This document shows, piece after piece, positions 18,790-26,830 of a stretch of 64,000 bases of DNA. The position numbers were made by a program, and so were the translations under genes. This DNA is from Bacillus cereus group sp. RP43 (GTDB lineage: Bacteria; Bacillota; Bacilli; Bacillales; Bacillaceae_G): assembly GCF_040459645.1 (NCBI RefSeq), contig NZ_JARVHQ010000001.1:3844001-3908000 (forward strand), in the 5' to 3' direction. The notes beneath the pieces are model-generated. The model worked only from the letters and a program-made list of their open reading frames with translations. It was not told where the DNA came from and searched no databases. Within the stretch, counting starts at the first letter, position 1. Each line of letters begins with the position of its first letter.

Positions 18790-19164
18790 TTCTTTCTTTT
18801 TTTAACTTTTACTTTTCGACATGACCGTCGATTTTTTTCAATACAAAGACTATGAAACAACATTCTAAAACTCATGTCAATAAAGTGCTTTTCAAAAAAG
18901 TTGTCAACGAATTTAACCTTATTTTAAAAAAAGTTAACAATATTTTTTGTCATAAAACAGTAAATGCTGGAGTAATATATTTCTCCAGCATCACGCAAAA
19001 AAGAACAGATATTAAACGATAATCTGTTCTAACAAACGATTACATTTATCAATTTTACTTTATTAAATATTATACATATTCTTTCGTTCCTCGTTACATA
19101 CTAAAAGATAACTATTATAGAAAAAGATTATTATTATGGAACTTCAATTTATTTATGAAAAAAA
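18790..19164 (-). other. 375-bp gap with two hairpins, no gene seen
   Basis: AGAACAGAT pairs with its complement at 18997-19030 and is followed by six T on the minus strand, a clear terminator for the YolD-like gene. A second perfect hairpin, ATGCTGGAG with CTCCAGCAT, lies at 18964-18991. The rest is AT-rich with no open frame that has an RBS. Confidence 0.65.
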
Positions 19165-19482
19165 TTATTCAGGGTGCTCAATACGCAAAATATCTTTTAC
19201 AAATATATGATGTGGATTCTCATCTTTATCGAGCATTGTACATACAGGAGCTTCTTCATCAAAGTATACGATCATTCCTTCTACGTACTGATATGTATGT
19301 TGAACTTGTACCGTTACTTTAATTTCTACTGCTTGTTCATACGCCCCTTTTATTTTCTGAAGCATTTTTGCTGAACATTTTCGTTTCTCTGGATACATAA
19401 CCATTCCCATAAACCTATTCCCAGCTCTATCTTTCCACATATAATCCCAATGTGGCAATATGCCTTGTTTAAAATCTCCCAT
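19165..19482 (-). CDS. YolD-like family protein
   Basis: The 105-residue protein matches the YolD-like pattern: an N-terminal segment (MVMYPEKRKCSAKMLQKIKGAYEQA), then alternating strands and a C-terminal HIFVKDILRIEH that mirrors the LPLDDI ending of YolD proteins. YolD genes are often paired with a Y-family polymerase; here there is none. Instead a 64-residue protein gene lies 25 bp upstream on the same strand. Role unknown. Confidence 0.6.
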   Translation of the reverse strand: MGDFKQGILPHWDYMWKDRAGNRFMGMVMYPEKRKCSAKMLQKIKGAYEQAVEIKVTVQVQHTYQYVEGMIVYFDEEAPVCTMLDKDENPHHIFVKDILRIEHPE

Positions 19483-19507
19483 AATTCTCCTCTCCTTTAT
19501 CTTCGAT

Positions 19508-19702
19508 TTATGAACGTGGTGTTTCTGAATATGTATAAATTACCTGTCCACCGCGCTGTGCGTTCCCGATAATATGTTTAAAATCTTCTCGATTTACAAC
19601 AACTTCTCTGAACGTATAAAATACATCTTTTGTCGCAACATACTCCTTTATTTCATCATTTTTCAGCTGATCCAAAATTGTATTTGCTAATTGTTTATCC
19701 AT
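19508..19702 (-). CDS. Small protein of unknown function (64 aa)
   Basis: The start is ATG 19702, behind GAGAGGTGAAATAC. The open frame reaches 19756 but has no RBS there. The protein begins MDKQLANTILDQLKNDEIKEY and ends VIYTYSETPRS; it is soluble and of mixed charge. It is probably co-transcribed with the YolD-like gene downstream. I recognise no family. Confidence 0.6.
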   Translation of the reverse strand: MDKQLANTILDQLKNDEIKEYVATKDVFYTFREVVVNREDFKHIIGNAQRGGQVIYTYSETPRS

Positions 19703-19952
19703 GTATTTCACCTCTCTGCAATAGTTTATTTTATCGCATCTTCTATAGGTCGACAACGGTAAAATTATCCCTTTATTATTATGTAATTCACTTTCATTAT
19801 TTTTATATCTATATCACTTTATTATATTCGCACTAAATATCATATACTAACATAGCTACTTCTCTATATCAAACTTTTTGACACTCTGTATACGCCACTG
19901 TTTGTTATTTTATTTTATGCTACAATATACACATAGAACTAGGAGGGATACT

Positions 19953-20531
19953 ATGATTCGGAAAGCAAAAAAGACAGATGCGGTAGGAGTAGCACCTTTA
20001 CTGTATGACGCTCTGCACGAAATTGCTGAAAAAATCACAGGTAGCACAATTGAAGCAAAAGTAATACTAGGACTTGAAACATGGTTCACAAAAGAAAATA
20101 ATCGATTGAGCTATGAAAACTGTTTAGTGGCTGAACAAGATGGAAAAGTAGTTGGGGTTATTGTCGTTTATCACGGTAGTGACACTGAACAACTTGATGC
20201 ACCAATCATACACTACTTAAGAGAACTACATGAAGACGAATCCATTACGTTAGAAAAAGAAGCTGAACTTGATGAGTATTATATTGACACGTTGTCAGTT
20301 TCAAATATGTACAGTGGACGTGGCATTGGCTCTAAATTAATCGATGCAGCTGAACTTCATGCAACTGAAAAAGGGCATGAAAAAATCGCCTTACTTGTTA
20401 ATTTAGAAAACAAACGCGCTTTTTCACTATATGAAAAACTTGGTTACAAAGAAGATAAAACCGTTATGCTCGTCGGTGAACCGTATGCCCATCTAATAAA
20501 AACATTACGGTCATTGGTTTCTATATCTTAA
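19953..20531 (+). CDS. GNAT-family N-acetyltransferase
   Basis: The 192-residue protein starts at ATG 19953, directly behind AGGAGGG; a frame from 19878 has no RBS. It shows the GNAT order: MIRKAKKTDA at the start, VVGVIVVY strand, YIDTLSVSNMYSGRGIGSKLI, where GRGIGS is the acetyl-CoA pyrophosphate loop, then ALLVNLENKRAFSLYEKLGY. The acceptor amine is unknown. It is a single gene with a terminator behind it. Confidence 0.9.
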   Translation: MIRKAKKTDAVGVAPLLYDALHEIAEKITGSTIEAKVILGLETWFTKENNRLSYENCLVAEQDGKVVGVIVVYHGSDTEQLDAPIIHYLRELHEDESITLEKEAELDEYYIDTLSVSNMYSGRGIGSKLIDAAELHATEKGHEKIALLVNLENKRAFSLYEKLGYKEDKTVMLVGEPYAHLIKTLRSLVSIS

Positions 20532-20562
20532 AAGGACAATTCTTTTTTACTTGTTATGTAGA

Positions 20563-20593
20563 GAAAGAGGCTGCCAAAGGGACAGCCTCTTTT
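20563..20593. terminator. Bidirectional terminator
   Basis: AAAGAGGCTG pairs with CAGCCTCTTT between the convergent GNAT and phosphatase genes. Confidence 0.85.
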
Positions 20594-21194
20594 AAATTAA
20601 TTTTGTATTTAATACATTTCCATCCATCGCCTCATGAAATGTATACGTTGTACACCCCCATGGCTTCCTATGGAAAATAGGCGAACCAGACCACCCCATT
20701 GCCCTCAGTTCAGTCCCAAGCATCGCATTAAAATAACTATGACCTACAAGGGCAATATGTCCATGTACGAGCGCATAGCGGTGCAACATATTAGTGGCTT
20801 GCCTTGCTCTTTCTCGTACTTCCTTATAAGACTCAACCTCTTTACTATAACCAACTATCCATCGTGTACGTCCAATAAACATCCATACATTCGGTTTACA
20901 TTTCAACCATTTTGGAGCATAAAAACTTGTTGGAACTTCAGCTTCCCTAAAAAGAGGATTTTGCACAAAAGATAGGGAATCCAATAACTCAGCCGCTGAC
21001 TGTACAGCGCACCTTTGATCACTCGTTACAACCAGTTTCGCTGATTCAATCGCCTCAATTGTTTCAATTGGTATAGGAGTTTCTTTTACTGTAGTCCCTA
21101 AATCATATTGCTTCATCCAGTCACGAAATGAAATAATTGTCATTGGCTCTATAGTACTGTCCAAACGACCATGACGAATAAAAGAAATTCGCAT
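20592..21194 (-). CDS. Histidine phosphatase superfamily protein
   Basis: The protein begins MRISFIRHGRLDS, where RHG is the phosphohistidine motif of the phosphoglycerate mutase/phosphatase clan. LVGHSYFNAM near residue 155 provides the second catalytic His. The family's usual Arg (SDQRCAVQSA) is also present. The start is set at ATG 21194, because GGGGAG lies 8 bases before it; an in-frame GTG at 21203 overlaps that RBS. Substrate unknown. 200 residues, as usual for the family. Confidence 0.82.
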   Translation of the reverse strand: MRISFIRHGRLDSTIEPMTIISFRDWMKQYDLGTTVKETPIPIETIEAIESAKLVVTSDQRCAVQSAAELLDSLSFVQNPLFREAEVPTSFYAPKWLKCKPNVWMFIGRTRWIVGYSKEVESYKEVRERARQATNMLHRYALVHGHIALVGHSYFNAMLGTELRAMGWSGSPIFHRKPWGCTTYTFHEAMDGNVLNTKLI

Positions 21195-21275
21195 TCTTTC
21201 CACTCCCCATTCATCACTTACGAACTATATTACGTACTATTTCTTATTGCCATCATACCATGCATAAAAAGAAAG

Positions 21276-21434
21276 TTATATATCCCCACCACTATCATGT
21301 GTTATCGATGTGTGCACACCATCCAGTCCATCAAAATATGTAGTTGTTTCATGATGACGCACTTTCTTCAACTGTATATAAGAAAATAAAAATAATAAAA
21401 TCGCTATAAAGCTCCCCACAACTTCAAACATCAT
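21276..21434 (-). CDS. Small single-pass membrane protein (52 aa)
   Basis: This short frame begins MMFEVVGSFIAILLFLFSYI, one hydrophobic helix, followed by QLKKVRHHETTTY and an acidic, Gly-rich tail ending HDSGGDI. GGGGCGG lies before the start, a weak RBS. It is 80 bp upstream of the histidine phosphatase gene on the same strand. I recognise no family. The helix-plus-charged-tail pattern favours a real gene. Confidence 0.5.
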   Translation of the reverse strand: MMFEVVGSFIAILLFLFSYIQLKKVRHHETTTYFDGLDGVHTSITHDSGGDI

Positions 21435-21689
21435 TTTACCGCCCCTAATTTATCCCACTTTAGTAGGTTATTGTGTCTTTCATTATACCCCTATATAAAG
21501 ATGTATGCACTTTCATCATTCCTCTCCTAAACAATATTTTTTTACATATTTTCTTACAAAAAGTTAATTTTTTTCGGTTTTTTGCTTTGGAAACATTTAC
21601 AAAGTAATAAATATAGTTCAAAATAGGAGGAAATAAAAAAATCCCAAATTATTCTTTTTTGGTGAAAACTGTAACAAGGAGAGTTGCTT

Positions 21690-21875
21690 ATGCAGATCGC
21701 AGAAACTGGAGATATCATCGAATTTAAAGGTGGCATGCAAGGCCGTGTTCAAAAAGTGAATCAAAACTCTGTTATTGTTGATATAACAATTATGGAGAAT
21801 TTTAGAGAACTAGATATGGAACCTCTTACAGTTGTAAGTCATAAAAACTATACTGTCATCAATCAAAATGCATAA
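21690..21875 (+). CDS. YkvS-like (DUF2187) small protein
   Basis: The 61-residue protein starts at ATG 21690 after AAGGAGAG. Its sequence (ETGDIIEFKGGMQGRVQKVN, then NSVIVDITIMENFRELDM) looks like a small SH3/KOW-type barrel and matches what I recall of B. subtilis YkvS. The function is unknown. It is monocistronic and ends at a very strong hairpin. The 250 bp upstream (21435-21689) hold no gene; an orphan AGGAGG at 21626 has no start codon after it. Confidence 0.7.
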   Translation: MQIAETGDIIEFKGGMQGRVQKVNQNSVIVDITIMENFRELDMEPLTVVSHKNYTVINQNA

Positions 21876-21878
21876 TAT

Positions 21879-21926
21879 AATAGAGAGAAAGGATCTGTAT
21901 GTTATACAGATCCTTTCTCTCTATTA
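21879..21926. terminator. Strong bidirectional terminator
   Basis: A 20-bp perfect stem (TAGAGAGAAAGGATCTGTAT with its complement) around three bases separates the YkvS-like gene from convergent queF. Confidence 0.92.
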
Positions 21927-21930
21927 TATA

Positions 21931-22428
21931 TTAACGATTATCAATTGTTTCTGGATATAGATCATGGTTCATCATGCGGTAGTCTGCCATTTGTTCATAC
22001 TTCGTTCCTGGGCGACCATAATTGCAGTACGGATCGATTGAAATACCACCACGTGGTGTAAATTTCCCCCATACTTCAATGTAACGTGGATCCATTAATT
22101 TAATTAAATCATTCATAATAACGTTCATGCAATCTTCGTGGAAGTCACCATGATTTCGGAAGCTGAATAAATATAGCTTTAAAGATTTACTCTCTACCAT
22201 TCTTTGTTCTGGAATGTAGCTAATATAAATTGTTGCAAAATCTGGTTGTCCTGTTTTTGGACATAAACTTGTAAATTCAGGACAATTGAATTTTACAAAG
22301 TAATCACGGTTTGGATGGTTATTATCAAATACCTCTAAAATTTCCGGGCTATATTCAAATAAATATTTTGTATTTTGATTTCCTAATAACGTTACATCTT
22401 TTAAATCTTCATCTAATCTTCCTGCCAT
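21931..22428 (-). CDS. queF: NADPH-dependent preQ0 reductase
   Basis: A 165-residue QueF of the short, Bacillus type. It carries the catalytic Cys in [13 protein letters not shown] and the motif [20 protein letters not shown], which holds the NADPH/substrate Glu and His. It reduces preQ0 (7-cyano-7-deazaguanine) to preQ1 in queuosine synthesis. ATG 22428 is favoured because GAAGGG lies 9 bases before; an in-frame ATG at 22437 abuts that RBS. It is the last gene of queCDEF. Confidence 0.96.
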
Positions 22429-22446
22429 TTTAAACATCCCTTCTCA

Positions 22447-23163
22447 TTATACCCCTCGTTTATTTCCCCATACTAACGCATGAAGCTGAGGCAGTACTTT
22501 CGCATCATTCATTTCTTTACAATTCACAGCTTTTTCAATAAGCCACTCATATTTTTCTAATAGTTTTTTTATAAGCACCGCATCATCCACTGTTTTCGTA
22601 TCATCATTCCCTACTTGTAAGAAAAATGGTACATTCGGATAACGCTCGTGCATCTTAACTGCATATTCAAAATCTTGATCATCGAATACAACTACTTTTA
22701 AACTAAAATCTTTCCCTGCTAGTTTATGAATAACAGAATCTAACATCTGAAAATCTGTTTTCATTGCCGAACTTGGTGGTTTTGGAGAAATCGTTACCTC
22801 ATCAATTTGAAGCAACCAATCTTGCCATTTACTTCCTTGCGTTTCTACCGCTGTTCGCATTCCATTCTCCTTTAATATAGAAAGAAGAAATTGCATATTT
22901 TTCAGCAAAACAGGATTTCCACCTGAAATCGTAACATGAGAAAATTTTTCTCCACCAATTTCTACAAGCTCATTCCAAATGTCTTCCGGCGTCATTTGTT
23001 TAATTTGATCTTTGGCCGATCCATCCCATGTAAAAGCAGAATCACACCAAGCACAGCTATAATCACAGCCCGCTGTACGGATAAACATTGTCTTTTGTCC
23101 TACAACCATCCCTTCTCCTTGAATGGTCGGACCAAATATTTCTAAGACCGGGATTTTACTCAT
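22447..23163 (-). CDS. queE: 7-carboxy-7-deazaguanine synthase, radical SAM
   Basis: The 238-residue protein has the radical SAM cluster motif CDYSCAWCD (CxxxCxxC) near residue 33 and the GGNP SAM-binding motif in HVTISGGNPVL. It converts carboxytetrahydropterin to 7-carboxy-7-deazaguanine, the third step from GTP to preQ0. It overlaps queD by 8 bp and is followed by queF after 18 bp. Confidence 0.96.
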   Translation of the reverse strand: MSKIPVLEIFGPTIQGEGMVVGQKTMFIRTAGCDYSCAWCDSAFTWDGSAKDQIKQMTPEDIWNELVEIGGEKFSHVTISGGNPVLLKNMQFLLSILKENGMRTAVETQGSKWQDWLLQIDEVTISPKPPSSAMKTDFQMLDSVIHKLAGKDFSLKVVVFDDQDFEYAVKMHERYPNVPFFLQVGNDDTKTVDDAVLIKKLLEKYEWLIEKAVNCKEMNDAKVLPQLHALVWGNKRGV

Positions 23164-23647
23164 CGAGCATCCACTCCCGTCTTACTTCCGCATAACTAGT
23201 CGGCGTCTCAAAAAGACGAACAAATTCAACACGAGCTCCCTTGTATTCGTTCGCACGATTATCTTTCGTTAATGCTTCTGCCATCTTTTCATAAATCCAA
23301 ACGACCATATTCTCAGCAGTCGTATTCATTTCTGGCAATGTTTCGTTTAAATAACGATGATCTAAATAAATTTCTATTTCATTTTTCCAAATCTGTTTTA
23401 TATCTCCAAAGTCAATTGCAAGGCCTATTTCATTTACATATCCACTAATTCCAAATACGACTTTATATGTGTGTCCATGTAAATTTTTACATTTCCCTTC
23501 ATAGCAGTGTAAATGGTGCGCTGCATCAAATGTAAATTCCTTGCTGACCATTACTCTTTTATTATGATATTTGAGTTGTTCACGCTGAATATCCTTGTCC
23601 ATTTTTTGCAAATTTTCTACGATGCGAAATCCAAAAAAGTTATCCAT
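23156..23647 (-). CDS. queD: 6-carboxytetrahydropterin synthase
   Basis: A 163-residue PTPS-fold enzyme. Zinc ligands are visible as FDAAHHLHCYEGKCKNLHGHTY (His, and the HGH pair) and the catalytic Cys is in the KCKNLHGH stretch. A 25-residue N-terminal extension ([13 protein letters not shown]) precedes the usual start near MVSKEFTF. It overlaps queE and directly abuts queC. It makes CPH4 from dihydroneopterin triphosphate. Confidence 0.95.
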   Translation of the reverse strand: MDNFFGFRIVENLQKMDKDIQREQLKYHNKRVMVSKEFTFDAAHHLHCYEGKCKNLHGHTYKVVFGISGYVNEIGLAIDFGDIKQIWKNEIEIYLDHRYLNETLPEMNTTAENMVVWIYEKMAEALTKDNRANEYKGARVEFVRLFETPTSYAEVRREWMLDE

Positions 23648-24309
23648 TAGTTGCTCGCTCCTTCGCGTTCTTGTAGATACGTATCTAATCCTGCTTTACG
23701 AAGTTGACATGCTGGACATTCACCGCAACCATCACCAATGATTCCGTTATAACATGTTAATGTTTTTTCTCTAACAAACTCAAATGCTCCAAGTTCATCA
23801 GATAATTTCCATGTCTCTGCTTTATCAATCCACATAAGTGGTGTATGAATAACAAACGGATAATCCATAGATAAATTTAATGTAACGTTTAATGATTTCA
23901 CAAACACGTCACGACAATCTGGATAACCACTGAAATCAGTTTCACATACACCTGTTACAATATGACGTGCTCCAACTTGTTTTGCTAATACAGCCGCAAA
24001 TGATAAAAATAGTAAATTTCGTCCATCTACAAATGTTGATGGCAATTCACCTTCTTCATGTGTAATCTCCATATCCGTTCTCGTTAACGCATTTGGAGCA
24101 AGTTGATTTAATAAACTCATATCTAGTACCGTATGTTTAATTCCTAACTCTTTCGCGATTTCCACTGCACAATCAATTTCTAACTTATGACGTTGATTGT
24201 AATTAAACGTTACCGCTTCCACTTCTGCAAACTGTTGTATTGCCCAAAATAAACATGTTGTACTATCTTGTCCACCACTAAAAACAACAACTGCTTTTTC
24301 TTTTTTCAT
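23647..24309 (-). CDS. queC: 7-cyano-7-deazaguanine (preQ0) synthase
   Basis: The 220-residue protein shows the PP-loop SGGQDSTTC near residue 11 and the zinc site [19 protein letters not shown] near the C-terminus. It adenylates and amidates the 7-carboxylate twice to give the nitrile. ATG 24309 is preferred, since AAGGAG lies 10 bases before it; an ATG at 24318 overlaps the RBS. First gene of queCDEF, behind the preQ1 riboswitch. Confidence 0.96.
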   Translation of the reverse strand: MKKEKAVVVFSGGQDSTTCLFWAIQQFAEVEAVTFNYNQRHKLEIDCAVEIAKELGIKHTVLDMSLLNQLAPNALTRTDMEITHEEGELPSTFVDGRNLLFLSFAAVLAKQVGARHIVTGVCETDFSGYPDCRDVFVKSLNVTLNLSMDYPFVIHTPLMWIDKAETWKLSDELGAFEFVREKTLTCYNGIIGDGCGECPACQLRKAGLDTYLQEREGASN

Positions 24310-24370
24310 TTCACTCATTCTCCTTCTCTACTACGAATAAGAAGAAAGAACGTTCTTGAACTGTCACAAT

Positions 24371-24403
24371 AAAAAAACAAAACAATACCTAAGGATATTG
24401 TTG
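24371..24403 (-). terminator. Riboswitch expression-platform terminator
   Basis: ACAATATCC pairs with its near-complement GGTATTGT, followed by TTTGTTTTTTT on the minus strand. It directly follows the aptamer and would end transcription when preQ1 is bound. Confidence 0.75.
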
Positions 24404-24405
24404 TT

Positions 24406-24443
24406 TCCATAGTTTTTTATAGAGGGAGTTCGCGAACCTCTCC
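24406..24443 (-). promoter_or_regulatory. preQ1 class I riboswitch
   Basis: On the minus strand GAGAGGTTCGCGAAC is followed by TCCCTCTATAAAAAACTA. AGAGG pairs with CCTCT (P1), the loop closes the first stem, and the A-rich tail ending CTA folds back as the pseudoknot. This matches the B. subtilis queC leader closely. It senses the pathway product and controls queCDEF. Confidence 0.92.
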
Positions 24444-24600
24444 CATGCAGTGCACGGAATTTCTTCTTTCATTGACAAAGATTATTGTAACATATTGTAT
24501 ACTATCAGAAAAAATTTCTGATTTTTTCCTCTATTTAATATTTCATTTCTTTCATTTTATAGTATGATTGATTTAATGTGAGAAGAGAGGAGGCACCCCA

Positions 24601-25863
24601 CTGAAACTCTTTATTATTTATCTCTTTTTAAATATATTATCCATCCTTGTTACAATGCTTGTATATCATTTATTTTGGAATCAAAAAGGGAAACGCTCTC
24701 CTAAATTAAATTCAGCTATATTTATTATATTATGTTGCCTCGCTACCATACTATGTATCACTTTCGCAGCAAAAACAAATTATGGATTTCAATTTGATAT
24801 GCGTCATATCGTATTAATTGTCGGTACATTAACAGGAGGTCCTATTGCCGGTGCTTCCATCTTAGCTGTATTAAACATATACCGCTTCTTATTAGGAGGA
24901 ATAGGTGTTTTCCCATCCTTTATCGCTTCGGTTCTACTATTCATTGTTCTACTATTAACATACAAGCTGTTTAACCGAAGTTCTAATCGTATAAAAATAG
25001 CACTCGCTATCTTTTACAGTCTCATATTCGGATTTGGCTGGATACCATTTTTCCTTTCAGAGGTGACAAATACAGCAGATTATATACCACATATTATCGT
25101 GTACGAACTATGTACGATGCTTGGTACAATCCTTATTTTATATTTGCTACACATATTGCAAACGCAAGTTCGTCTCCAAAATGAACTTATGAATGCTGAA
25201 AAATTTCATTTAATCGGTGAAATGGCAGCTTCTATCTCTCATGAAATTCGCAACCCTTTAACTTCAACGAAAGGATTTTTGCAACTTTTACAGTCAGATA
25301 CATGTTCTGAGAAGGAACGAAAACTATATACGGAAATAGCCATCAATGGTATTGAACAGGCAAATCATGTACTTACAGATTATTTAACGTTTGCAAAACC
25401 AAGTATTGAGAAAGAACAACAGTTGCAAGTAGAAAATGAGTTACTCCATGCCGTATCTCTTATTACACCACTTGCAAATTTAACAAATGTTCGCATACAT
25501 TATATAAAACAAAGTACAGCTTTCTTTATTGCTGGTGAAAAACAAAAGTTTAACCAATGCTTATTAAACATTTTAAAGAATTGTATTGAAGCTATGCCAA
25601 AAGGCGGCGATCTCATTCTCACATTAGTGCCAGATCATAAATTTATACAATTATATATAAAGGATACTGGTGTAGGGATGGATTCCGAACAAGTGAAACG
25701 TCTCGGTTCTCCTTTCTACTCAACAAAAGAAAAAGGTACCGGACTCGGAATGATGGTCGTCTTCAGTGTCATTCAAGCAATGGATGGAAAGATTGATATT
25801 ATAAGCGAAAAAGGTACCGGTACAACTTTCTTATTAACTTTCCCACTCATACAAAAAACGTGA
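24601..25863 (+). CDS. KinB-like sensor histidine kinase with 5TM-LYT sensor, CTG start
   Basis: The protein has an N-terminal six-helix membrane region with the 5TMR-LYT pattern (GTLTGGPIAGASILAVLNI), then HisKA H-box ISHEIRNPLTSTKG and HATPase N, G1 and G2 boxes (LKNCIEAMPKGG, IKDTGVGMD, GTGLGMMV). The first ATG is at 24655, but a strong GAGAGGAGG lies before CTG 24601, and the 18 added residues (KLFIIYLFLNILSILV) complete the first membrane helix. I favour the CTG start. B. subtilis KinB of this type feeds the Spo0 phosphorelay. Confidence 0.87.
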   Translation: MKLFIIYLFLNILSILVTMLVYHLFWNQKGKRSPKLNSAIFIILCCLATILCITFAAKTNYGFQFDMRHIVLIVGTLTGGPIAGASILAVLNIYRFLLGGIGVFPSFIASVLLFIVLLLTYKLFNRSSNRIKIALAIFYSLIFGFGWIPFFLSEVTNTADYIPHIIVYELCTMLGTILILYLLHILQTQVRLQNELMNAEKFHLIGEMAASISHEIRNPLTSTKGFLQLLQSDTCSEKERKLYTEIAINGIEQANHVLTDYLTFAKPSIEKEQQLQVENELLHAVSLITPLANLTNVRIHYIKQSTAFFIAGEKQKFNQCLLNILKNCIEAMPKGGDLILTLVPDHKFIQLYIKDTGVGMDSEQVKRLGSPFYSTKEKGTGLGMMVVFSVIQAMDGKIDIISEKGTGTTFLLTFPLIQKT

Positions 25864-25883
25864 TGAAGTTCATCACGTTTTTT
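25855..25883. terminator. Hairpin at convergent gene ends
   Basis: AAAAAACGTGATGAA pairs with TTCATCACGTTTTTT. It contains the stop codons of both the kinase and the small minus-strand gene. Confidence 0.85.
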
Positions 25884-25989
25884 CTGTTCCTTCAACTAAT
25901 TCTGCAAAAGCTTTCACTTTCCCATGTGGCTTTTGATTTTCTTTCCGAGCTTTCCAGGCGCGCTCTTCTTCTCTCTTTTTCTTTGACAT
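25873..25989 (-). CDS. Small basic protein, DUF6254-like (38 aa)
   Basis: The frame reads MSKKKREEERAWKARKENQ followed by KPHGKVKAFAELVEGTEKT. The charged helix followed by PHGKVK and an ExLV ending resembles what I recall of the DUF6254 family in Bacillus. AAAAGGAG precedes the ATG by 8 bases. The stop codon lies in the shared terminator. No function is known. Confidence 0.65.
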   Translation of the reverse strand: MSKKKREEERAWKARKENQKPHGKVKAFAELVEGTEKT

Positions 25990-26057
25990 ACTTTTCAACT
26001 CCTTTTTCTCTTCTTCATGTAGTATTCCTAAATAAGAAATAAAACTATGCATGAGTA

Positions 26058-26096
26058 AAAAAGGAAAAGAAGCGGTTCGCCGCTTCTTTTCCTTTT
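26058..26096 (-). terminator. Terminator downstream of the DinB-like gene
   Basis: AAAAGGAAAAGAAGCGG pairs perfectly with CCGCTTCTTTTCCTTTT around a four-base loop. Confidence 0.9.
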
Positions 26097-26152
26097 ATCC
26101 CGCTATTTGAGGGCAGCCTGATTGGTGCGTACTAATAATCAGTGATATGCCC
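26097..26152 (-). repeat. Dispersed intergenic repeat, copy D (inverted, partial)
   Basis: On the minus strand CACTGATTATTAG, then CACCAATCAGGC and CAAATAGCGGGATAAA occur in the same order as in copy B, but the left hairpin arm is lost. Confidence 0.65.
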
Positions 26153-26158
26153 CTTACT

Positions 26159-26692
26159 TTATCGCTGTAAAATTGCATGTTTCGCTTCTTTTAGCTGTGT
26201 AAGATGTCTTTGTTCATGTAAATCCAGAAATTGAACCCATTGATATAAATTCAAATCATTAAAAATAGGATGTTTTAATCCATTTTCAAATAATTCTTTT
26301 TCATCTATCACACTATGCAGTGCATGTAATAATTCTTGTCGTGAATGTTCTAGTAATTGAATTCCTTGCAACTTTTTCATTAATGTTTCTGTTGGTTTCA
26401 TTTGTTGAGGAGCTTCCCGTTTATGTGTGCGATCAAGCGTAAGTTGGAGGTCTTTAAATGGAGCAAGTTTTCTTTCTTTTTTCTGTAAAGCATATACAAG
26501 GGCCGACGTGACAGACTGTTCAACTAAATGCAAATGATGCAAAATTTGAATAATACTCCATTTATCACGGCGTGGCTTTACATTCACCTCCGTATCATTT
26601 AACATTTCAATTTCTGATAACAGCGTGCTTCGTGTAGACTGTAATGAGTGGACTAAAGTTTCTAAACTAACATCCATATTAGATTGAAGCAT
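26159..26692 (-). CDS. DinB-like four-helix-bundle protein
   Basis: The 177-residue protein follows the DinB/YfiT pattern: an amphipathic first helix, WSIIQILHHLHLVEQS with the first metal His, and LHEQRHLTQLKEA with the paired His residues of the last helix. Members bind a divalent metal; several act as bacillithiol or other thiol transferases. Start is ATG 26692, behind a GGGGGG RBS. The partner thiol and substrate are unknown. Confidence 0.8.
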   Translation of the reverse strand: MLQSNMDVSLETLVHSLQSTRSTLLSEIEMLNDTEVNVKPRRDKWSIIQILHHLHLVEQSVTSALVYALQKKERKLAPFKDLQLTLDRTHKREAPQQMKPTETLMKKLQGIQLLEHSRQELLHALHSVIDEKELFENGLKHPIFNDLNLYQWVQFLDLHEQRHLTQLKEAKHAILQR

Positions 26693-26711
26693 AGTGCTTT
26701 CCCCCCTTTTG

Positions 26712-26752
26712 TTGGTGAAAAGGGGTGCTCCCCATTAGAAACACCCCTAAAA
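26712..26752 (-). terminator. Terminator after the M3 peptidase gene
   Basis: TAGGGGTGT and GCACCCCTTTT form a stem ahead of the DinB-like gene. Confidence 0.6.
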
Positions 26753-26830
26753 TAATTCTGAATTTTCTTTTATTATCTCATCATTTTTCCATTATGTCGA
26801 TGTTAAACATGTGAAAAAAGTGCATGTTTT

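Noticed and set aside
21600..21690. Hidden leader peptide at the orphan AGGAGG near 21626
   Set aside because: No start codon follows within a usable distance, only an A-rich stretch reading AAATAAAAAAATCCC.
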